Below the pieces are notes generated by a model. It searched no databases. It saw only the letters and a list, made by a program, of their open reading frames with translations, and was not told the DNA's origin. This document shows, one piece after another, positions 5,788-11,297 of a stretch of DNA of 12,932 bases. Each line of letters opens with the position of its first letter. Position 1 is the stretch's first letter. The DNA is from DASZVN01 sp035547055. Its GTDB lineage: Bacteria > Pseudomonadota > Alphaproteobacteria > Rhizobiales > Methylopilaceae. The stretch spans positions 1 to 12,932 of the forward strand of contig DASZVN010000079.1 in assembly GCA_035547055.1 (NCBI GenBank), given 5' to 3'. Position numbers and translations under genes: made by a program.

Positions 5788-6930
5788 ATGAGACGCAGCA
5801 CCGAGCGCATTCTCACCACCCATGTCGGCAGCCTGCCGGACCGCGTGCGCCTGGACAAGCGGGCCTCGGACTACGAGGCCCGGCTCCGCGAAGAGGTGGC
5901 CTGGGTGGTCGCCGAGCAGCGCAAGGTCGGGCTCGATCTCATCAACGAGGGCGAATACACCAAGGACGGCGACTGGCTGTCCTATCTCGAATACCGCTTC
6001 TCGGGCTTCACCGACCGGCCGCCGGCCGAGGGGCTGACCACCCTGGTGCGCGGCAGGGACCGCGAGGAGTTCGCCGACTTCTACCGCTATGCCGGCGAGC
6101 GCGGCACGCTGTTCTACAGCCCCGGCAACCAGATCCGGGCGCAGCGGCGGAGCGCGGCCTGCACCGGGCCGCTGGCCTATATCGGCCAGGCCGATCTCCA
6201 GCGCGAGATCACCGTCATGAAGGAGTTCGTCGCGCCGGAGGAAGGCTTTATCACCACCACCGCGCCGGCCAGCATCGAGCCCTACCGGCCGAACGAATAT
6301 TACAAATCGGAAGAGGAATACGTCTACGCGCTCGCCGAGGCGCTGAAGACCGAATACGACGCCGTCGCCAAGGCTGGCTATCTCGTCCAGGTCGACGACG
6401 CCTGGCTCCCGGCGCTGTGGGACCGCATTGGCATCGGGATGGGTCTCGACGCCTTTAAGCGCCGCTCGCAGATACGCTGCGAGGCCTTGAACCACGCCCT
6501 CCGCGACGTGCCGGAAGAGCAGGTCCGCTACCACCTGTGCTGGGGGAGCTGGCATGGCCCGCACGCCTTCGACATCGAGATGAAGGACTTCGTCGACATC
6601 ATGCTCGGCGTGAAGGCCGGCGCCTACTCGTTCGAGGCTGCCAACGCCCGCCACGAGCACGAATATGCGGTGTGGGAGACGGTGAAGCTGCCCGCGGGCA
6701 AGGTGATCCTGCCGGGCGTCGTGACCCACTCGACCGACCTGATCGAGCATCCGGAGCTGGTGTCGCAGCGCATCCAGCGTTTCGCCAAGCTGGTCGGGCG
6801 AGAGAATGTCATCGCCTCGACCGATTGCGGCTTCGGCGGCCGCAGCCATCCCCAGATCGCCTGGGCCAAGCTGAAGGCGCTCGTCGAAGGCGCCGCGCTG
6901 GCCTCGAAGGCGTTGGGATATCGCTCGTAG
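5788..6930 (+). CDS. MetE C-terminal-domain-like zinc protein (cobalamin-independent methionine synthase II family)
   Basis: A 380-residue cytoplasmic TIM-barrel protein related to the catalytic C-terminal half of MetE. It opens with the family hallmark ILTTHVGSLP (residues 8-17). The thiolate-zinc ligands are visible: His249 and Cys251 in YHLCWGSWHG, Cys347 in ASTDCGFGGR, and Glu283 as the likely fourth ligand. MetE proper is about 750 residues and has an N-terminal half that helps bind folate; this protein lacks it. Short relatives include core methionine synthases and epoxyalkane:coenzyme M transferase, all of which alkylate a zinc-bound thiol. The thiol acceptor and alkyl donor here are unknown. 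The ATG at 5788 is chosen because AGGGGA (5775-5780) stands 7 nt before it and the conserved N-terminus starts there; the longer open frame from 5662 adds only unrelated residues. The gene is divergent from the UGSC-like gene, and its stop codon touches a repeat. Confidence 0.88.
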   Translation: MRRSTERILTTHVGSLPDRVRLDKRASDYEARLREEVAWVVAEQRKVGLDLINEGEYTKDGDWLSYLEYRFSGFTDRPPAEGLTTLVRGRDREEFADFYRYAGERGTLFYSPGNQIRAQRRSAACTGPLAYIGQADLQREITVMKEFVAPEEGFITTTAPASIEPYRPNEYYKSEEEYVYALAEALKTEYDAVAKAGYLVQVDDAWLPALWDRIGIGMGLDAFKRRSQIRCEALNHALRDVPEEQVRYHLCWGSWHGPHAFDIEMKDFVDIMLGVKAGAYSFEAANARHEHEYAVWETVKLPAGKVILPGVVTHSTDLIEHPELVSQRIQRFAKLVGRENVIASTDCGFGGRSHPQIAWAKLKALVEGAALASKALGYRS

Positions 6931-6956
6931 GGTGGGCATCGGCGAAGCCGACGCCC
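6930..6956. repeat. Second copy of the GGGTGGGCATCG repeat, abutting a stop codon
   Basis: GGGTGGGCATCG at 6930-6941 is identical to 3866-3877. Here it forms a stem of GGGCATCGGC (6934-6943) with GCCGACGCCC (6947-6956), with one mismatch and a GAA loop. The first G of the repeat is the last base of the TAG stop of the MetE-like gene. This placement flush against a gene end is typical of REP-like elements and may serve as a 3' mRNA end. Confidence 0.6.
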
Positions 6957-6985
6957 GCGTTTCGTTTCCCTTGCAGCCGCCGTGA

Positions 6986-7116
6986 CCCCTCACCCGGTTC
7001 GCGCTTCGCGCGACTCGACCTCTCCCTCCGGAAGAGGTGCCGCAAGAACCGCAGCGCTCTCACCTCTCCCCGTCCGGGGAGAGGTCGAGGCGCCCGCAGT
7101 GCGACCAGGTGAGGGG
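6986..7116. repeat. Nested palindromic intergenic element
   Basis: Three nested pairings fill this 131-bp stretch. The outer arms are CCCCTCACC (6986-6994) and GGTGAGGGG (7108-7116). The middle arms are CTCGACCTCTCCC (7014-7026) and GGGAGAGGTCGAG (7077-7089), a perfect 13-bp match. An alternative inner stem pairs ACCTCTCCCCG (7062-7072) with CGGGGAGAGGT (7075-7085). The whole looks like a non-coding, MITE-like or REP-doublet element lying between two convergent genes. The spacer 6931-7124 holds no credible gene. Confidence 0.6.
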
Positions 7117-7124
7117 CCGTTAAG

Positions 7125-8729
7125 TCACGGAAGCCAGCGCCTCACGCGCCCGATCGCCGTCGAGAGCACGGTCTCCGCGGTGCCGGGGACGGCGTCGCCG
7201 CACCACACCACGTACTGGTCGGGCCGCACCAGGATGAGGCCGGCACCGTAGGCTTCGCGGCCGCCGTCGCGGCTGTCGCGGACCACGGTCAGCGGGATCG
7301 TCAGGCGCCGCGCCGCTTCGGCGAAGTCCTTCACCACACCCTCGTCGACGCCGAACGCCAGCAGCGTGAAGCCCGGACCCAGCGCCTCGAACACCGTCTT
7401 GCCCGACGACAGTGGCGCCGGCGGCAGGTGATGGCCGGCCTTGGCCGCGAAGCCATGGACGCCGTGCGCGCTCGACTTGCCTCCGGGCGGTCCGAGCACG
7501 ACCGGCGAGCCTTCGTAGTGCGGCTCGTAGCTGCGGAAGCGGTCGCCGAGCCCGCCCTTGCGGCCCTCCCAGGCAGCCTCGAACTCGGCCTTGTCGCGCT
7601 CCGGGCTGTAGCGCGCGAGGAATTCGGCGTCGGCGCGGATGCCGCCGGCGATGAAGTCCTCGGCGGTGTCGTGGAAGATCGGGCGCCGCTCCTCGCCATA
7701 GGAGGCGAGGAGGCGCTCGCTGCCCCACCCCTGCAGGGTCGCGGCGAGCTTCCAGCCGAGATTGGTGACGTCCTCGAGCCCGCTGTTCAGGCCGAAGCCG
7801 CCATAGGGCGGGTGGCTGTGGGCGGCGTCGCCGGCGATGAAGATGCGCCGGTCCTGGTAGCGCTCGGCGACGGCGACGCGCAGATCCCAGAAGCCGACAT
7901 GGTCGAACTCCAGCGCGAAGTCGAAGCCGGTGACCTGTCGCAGCAGGCCGCGGAAATCGAAGTCCGGATCCTTCGCCGCCGACCGCGGCACCGGCGCGTG
8001 GAAGAAGAAGCCTTCGCCGACGTCGATGCGGCCGAAGAACTGCCAGTAGCCCTTCAGCGCGGGGTTCATGACGAGATAGGTCGAGGCCGGCGGGAAGCGC
8101 TGCAGCGCCTCGTGCAGCGCCCGCGAACGGAACACCGCGAGCATCATGAGCTGGTCGAAATCGGAGCCCGAGGAGGGAATGCCGAGCGTGCTCCGGACCA
8201 GCGATCGTGCGCCGTCGCAGCCGACGGCGTAGTCCGCGGTCCAGCGCTCGCGGGCGTCGCCGCCTTCCTCGGCGACCTCGACGGCGACGCCATCCGCGTC
8301 CTGCGTGATCGCGGTCGCCGACCAGCCCATCTGCGCGGTGACGCTCGGCAGCGTCGCCATCTTGGCGCGCAGCACCTTCTCCATCTCGTATTGCGGCAGC
8401 CGCTCGTTGGCCTGCGAATAGTAGGGCGCGACGACCTCGCGGCGGGGCGGCACGAACCAGTACGGGCTCGACAGGCTGCCATAGGCGGTAATGCCGCCGA
8501 TCGGGTAGCCGGGCGGCATCAGGCGCCGGGCGCGGAGGTCGTCGGCAATGCCCCAGAAATAGAAATGCTCGAGCGTGCGGTGGGTCAGGTTCTGGCCCTT
8601 CGGGATGTTGCCGACGCCGAGCTTGCGCTCGACCAGCCCGCACGCGATGCCGCGCAGCCCGAGCTCGACCGCGAGCGCGACGCCGACCGGCCCGCCGCCG
8701 ACGATGACGACCTGGAAATGCCTGTCCAA
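7125..8729 (-). CDS. FAD-dependent aromatic-ring monooxygenase (PheA/TfdB family)
   Basis: A 534-residue class A flavoprotein hydroxylase that would use NAD(P)H and O2 to insert an oxygen atom, usually into a phenolic ring. The FAD parts are all present: the dinucleotide fold VVIVGGGPVG (residues 7-16) with the ribose-binding Glu34, the DG motif GCDGARSLVR (170-179), and the GD motif RIFIAGDAAHSHPP (295-308) followed by GGFGLNSGLEDVTNLGWKLA. From about residue 415 comes the thioredoxin-like C-terminal domain of phenol hydroxylase relatives, with LFEALGPGFTLL-type and LILVRPDQYVVW segments. The substrate is not evident. The start appears to be TTG at 8729: no ATG or GTG lies in frame nearby, the fold begins six residues later, and an AGGGGGG stretch (complement of 8739-8745) sits 9 nt before it. 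It is divergent from the lyase-superfamily gene and convergent with the MetE-like gene. Confidence 0.88.
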   Translation of the reverse strand: MDRHFQVVIVGGGPVGVALAVELGLRGIACGLVERKLGVGNIPKGQNLTHRTLEHFYFWGIADDLRARRLMPPGYPIGGITAYGSLSSPYWFVPPRREVVAPYYSQANERLPQYEMEKVLRAKMATLPSVTAQMGWSATAITQDADGVAVEVAEEGGDARERWTADYAVGCDGARSLVRSTLGIPSSGSDFDQLMMLAVFRSRALHEALQRFPPASTYLVMNPALKGYWQFFGRIDVGEGFFFHAPVPRSAAKDPDFDFRGLLRQVTGFDFALEFDHVGFWDLRVAVAERYQDRRIFIAGDAAHSHPPYGGFGLNSGLEDVTNLGWKLAATLQGWGSERLLASYGEERRPIFHDTAEDFIAGGIRADAEFLARYSPERDKAEFEAAWEGRKGGLGDRFRSYEPHYEGSPVVLGPPGGKSSAHGVHGFAAKAGHHLPPAPLSSGKTVFEALGPGFTLLAFGVDEGVVKDFAEAARRLTIPLTVVRDSRDGGREAYGAGLILVRPDQYVVWCGDAVPGTAETVLSTAIGRVRRWLP

Positions 8730-8916
8730 TGCGTGTGTCCCCCCTGGTCCGCTGCGCCCGCCGGCGGCATGGCGCGACTGTTTTCGCGGCCAATGGCGGC
8801 GGCGTAAAGAGTCCGGGTCGCGGGATGGGAAGGGCGCGGCGCGGCTCGTGGCCGCGGCCGGCGGATGCTATGAAGGCAGCGCGGGGCGGCGGGTGCCTGG
8901 GCGAGGGGGATCGGCG
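8730..8916. other. Divergent spacer between monooxygenase and lyase-superfamily genes
   Basis: This 187-bp region must hold the promoters for the two divergent genes. Only the two Shine-Dalgarno sites (complement of 8739-8745, and 8904-8910) and a 10-bp palindrome, GGCCGCGGCC at 8850-8859, can be pointed to. The palindrome is weak evidence in DNA this GC-rich. No convincing -35/-10 pair or operator is visible. Confidence 0.4.
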
Positions 8917-9858
8917 ATGGCGGGTAGGACGAGCGACGCCACCGCCAAGCGGCGGCAATTCCGCAGCCTCCTTGCGCGGCCCGAGATCGCGGTGATGCCG
9001 GGCGGGTTCAGCCCGCTGCTCGCGCGGATGGTCGAGCGGCTCGGCTTCGACGCCTTCTTCATTGCCGGATCCCAGGTCTCGGCCTTCCTCTATGGCCTGC
9101 CGGACAATGGCATCATCGGCCTCGGCGAGATGGCGACCCATGCACGGCACGTCGCCGCCGCCTGCGACATCCCGGTGCTGATCGACGGCGACACCGGCTA
9201 CGGCAACGCGGTGAACGTCCATTTCGCGGTCGAGGAGTTCGTCCGCTCGGGCGCGGCCGGCGTGCAGTTCGAGGACCAGGAGGCGCCGAAGAAATCCGCG
9301 ACCCAGGCCGGGCGCCGCTGCATTTCGACGGAGGAGGCGGTCGGCAAGATCCGGGCGGCGGTGGCGGCGCGAAATGCGCTCGACCCGGAGTTCGTGATCT
9401 GCGCGCGGTGCGACGTGCTCGGCGCCGAGGGCGGCAGCTTCGCCGAGGCGCTGGAGCGCTCCATCGCCTATGTGAGAGACGGTGGCGCCGACTTCGTCTG
9501 GCTGAACTCGGTCGAGAGCCGCGACGACATCGCCCGCGCCTGCGCAGACATCCCGGCGCCGGTGATGACGATCTGGGGCGGAGAGGGGCCGCCGCCCACG
9601 ATCCCGGAGCTGCAGGCGCTCGGCCAGCGCATCGCGTTCTATCCGGTGATGGCCTCGGTGTTCGCGGCGCAATCGGCCTTCGCGCTGCTGTCGGACTTCA
9701 AGGAGCGCGGCACCGCGATGCTGGAGGAGTGGAACCAGCGCCGCGATCCGCGCGCCAATGCCGGGGCGCTGGTCGGGCTCGAACGCATCCGCGCGATCGA
9801 GGAGGCCAGCCTGCCGGCGGCGCTTCGACGCGACTACGACACCACCTGGGGCCATTGA
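8917..9858 (+). CDS. Isocitrate lyase/PEP mutase superfamily protein
   Basis: A 313-residue TIM-barrel enzyme of the superfamily that makes or breaks C-C or C-P bonds next to a carboxylate with Mg2+. The core reads VLIDGDTGYGN (residues 87-97, with Asp90 and Asp92 as metal-site residues), then GAAGVQFEDQEAPKK (112-126), and an ARCD segment (163-166) where ARTD is usual. The mobile loop after the two Lys is SATQ rather than the CGH of (methyl)isocitrate lyases, so the catalytic Cys of those enzymes is missing. It is therefore unlikely to be PrpB or AceA. Oxaloacetate decarboxylase, 2,3-dimethylmalate lyase or another carboxylate lyase are open possibilities. The ATG at 8917 has AGGGGGA (8904-8910) 6 nt upstream; the longer frame from 8575 runs antisense to the monooxygenase and is dismissed. 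An MFS gene follows after 5 nt. Confidence 0.87.
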   Translation: MAGRTSDATAKRRQFRSLLARPEIAVMPGGFSPLLARMVERLGFDAFFIAGSQVSAFLYGLPDNGIIGLGEMATHARHVAAACDIPVLIDGDTGYGNAVNVHFAVEEFVRSGAAGVQFEDQEAPKKSATQAGRRCISTEEAVGKIRAAVAARNALDPEFVICARCDVLGAEGGSFAEALERSIAYVRDGGADFVWLNSVESRDDIARACADIPAPVMTIWGGEGPPPTIPELQALGQRIAFYPVMASVFAAQSAFALLSDFKERGTAMLEEWNQRRDPRANAGALVGLERIRAIEEASLPAALRRDYDTTWGH

Positions 9859-9863
9859 ACGGC

Positions 9864-11132
9864 ATGGCCGACGCCGCGCGCGACCGGGCAGCTGCCGACC
9901 TGCCGGTGGCGTCGCTGACCACGCTCGCGACGCTGTGGCGGCTGTCGCCGACGGCGCGGCTCCTGATGGCGTGCCGCGCCGTCCGCAGCATCGGGCAGGG
10001 CGCGCTCGTGGTCGATTTCGCGCTCTATCTCCGCGCGCTCGACTGGAACGCCGCCGAGATGGGCCTGATCTACATGGGCGGCCTCCTGTTCGGCGCGGCG
10101 CTGACGGCGCTGTCGGGGCCGCTCAGCGACCGCGTCGGGCGCAAGCCCTTCCTCCTCGGTTACGAGATCGCGCAGGTGATCGCGGCGATCGCCGCGCTGG
10201 TCTCGGCAGCGCCGGCGCCGCAGATCGCGGCGGCGGTGATCGGCGGCTACGGCCGCGGCGCCAACGGCGCGGCCGGGCCGTTCGGGCCGGTCGAGCAGGC
10301 GTGGCTGTCGAGCGGCCTCGCCGACCGCGATTTCGGCACCGTCTACAGCCTGAACGCGGCGATCGGCTTCGGCGGCATGGGGGTTGGCGCTCTGATCGCG
10401 GCGCTGCCGCCGCTGTGGCAGGGCGCGCTGCCCGGCGCGCTCGCCTTTCGCCCGTTGTTCGCGCTGGTCGCGGTCGGCTCGCTGATCGTGCTGGCGCTCC
10501 TCGCCATGATGATCGACGCACCGCTGGCTCCGGAGGCGGCGGCGCCCGACCCGGCGGCCGCCGCGGAGGGTCGGCGCGCCGAGCATGGCATGCTGCTCCG
10601 CCTGATGGGCATCAACGCGCTGAACGGCCTCGCCATCGGCATGATCGGGCCGTTCATGGCGTTCTGGTTCCACCTCCGCTTCGGCGTCGGCGCCGAGGCG
10701 ATCGGCCCGGTGATCGCGCTCGGGTTCTTCCTGTCGAGCATCTCCTCGCTCTGGGCCGGCCGGCTGACGCGCCGCTTCGGCGCCGCCGGCGCGGTCGTCA
10801 CGATGCGGCTGATCGCGCTCGTCCTGTTCGCGCTCCTGCCGTTCGCGCCGACCTATGGCCTGGCGGCGGCCTGCTACGTGCTCCGCGGCGCTTTCAACCG
10901 CGGCAGCGCGGGGCCGCGCCAGGTGGTCGGGCTCAAGCTGGTCGGGCCGGGGCGGCGCGGCTTCGCCGCGAGCGTCAACGCCGTTTCGATGCAGATTCCG
11001 CGTGCGCTTGGCCCCTTGATCGGCGGCGTCCTGCTCGAGGCCGAGATGCTGGCCCTGCCGATGCTGATCGCCGCCGCGCTCCAGGCCGGCTACCTCGTGC
11101 TCTACCAGGTCAATTTCCGCCGCGTCGGCTGA
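9864..11132 (+). CDS. MFS transporter
   Basis: A 422-residue polytopic membrane protein of the major facilitator superfamily, with about 12 hydrophobic segments in two halves. The loop between helices 2 and 3 carries motif A as GPLSDRVGRK (residues 85-94). The equivalent loop in the second half reads AGRLTRRFGA. A hydrophilic Ala/Pro/Glu-rich linker (around residues 215-240) separates the halves. The ATG at 9864 lies 5 nt after the stop of the lyase-superfamily gene, so the two are probably co-transcribed; a TTG at 9855 overlapping that stop is a less likely start. Motif A is shared by importers and drug-H+ antiporters, so direction and substrate cannot be told. The context suggests uptake of the pathway substrate or export of a product. 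The much longer open frame reaching back to 9408 is an overlap with the preceding gene. Confidence 0.9.
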   Translation: MADAARDRAAADLPVASLTTLATLWRLSPTARLLMACRAVRSIGQGALVVDFALYLRALDWNAAEMGLIYMGGLLFGAALTALSGPLSDRVGRKPFLLGYEIAQVIAAIAALVSAAPAPQIAAAVIGGYGRGANGAAGPFGPVEQAWLSSGLADRDFGTVYSLNAAIGFGGMGVGALIAALPPLWQGALPGALAFRPLFALVAVGSLIVLALLAMMIDAPLAPEAAAPDPAAAAEGRRAEHGMLLRLMGINALNGLAIGMIGPFMAFWFHLRFGVGAEAIGPVIALGFFLSSISSLWAGRLTRRFGAAGAVVTMRLIALVLFALLPFAPTYGLAAACYVLRGAFNRGSAGPRQVVGLKLVGPGRRGFAASVNAVSMQIPRALGPLIGGVLLEAEMLALPMLIAAALQAGYLVLYQVNFRRVG

Positions 11133-11262
11133 GACGTGCGGGCGATTTCGGCGTGCCGAGCTTCAGGTCGGGAGAGCGGACCATGCGGGGCAGGGTGGAG
11201 GGGACGCGGCGAGCGCGACGGTCGTTCCGACAGCGGGAAAAGGCGGACCCTGCTGGACGAGG

Positions 11263-11290
11263 CGGGGCCGGGCCGCGAGGTCCGGCCCCG
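11263..11290. terminator. GC-rich hairpin between convergent MFS and pepN genes
   Basis: CGGGGCCGG (11263-11271) pairs perfectly with CCGGCCCCG (11282-11290) around a 10-nt loop, 7 nt before the pepN stop codon on the other strand. Only a TT follows on the plus side, so intrinsic termination would be weak, but its place between two gene ends fits a shared terminator. The rest of the 165-bp spacer 11133-11297 shows nothing else. Confidence 0.5.
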
Positions 11291-11297
11291 TTCTGCG

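Noticed and set aside
6986..7116. CRISPR array in the repeat-rich spacer
   Set aside because: The repeats are inverted arms of one nested palindrome, not regularly spaced direct repeats with unique spacers, and no cas gene is present.
7120..9855. A 911-residue minus-strand open frame across the monooxygenase and lyase-superfamily genes
   Set aside because: It runs out of frame with or antisense to two genes with clear family motifs and its protein is Arg/Ala/Gly-rich, as expected of shadow frames in GC-rich DNA.
8917..9858. Assignment as methylisocitrate lyase (prpB) or phosphonopyruvate-forming PEP mutase
   Set aside because: The CGH loop of methylisocitrate lyase is missing, and there are no phosphonate or methylcitrate genes nearby, so only the superfamily is called.
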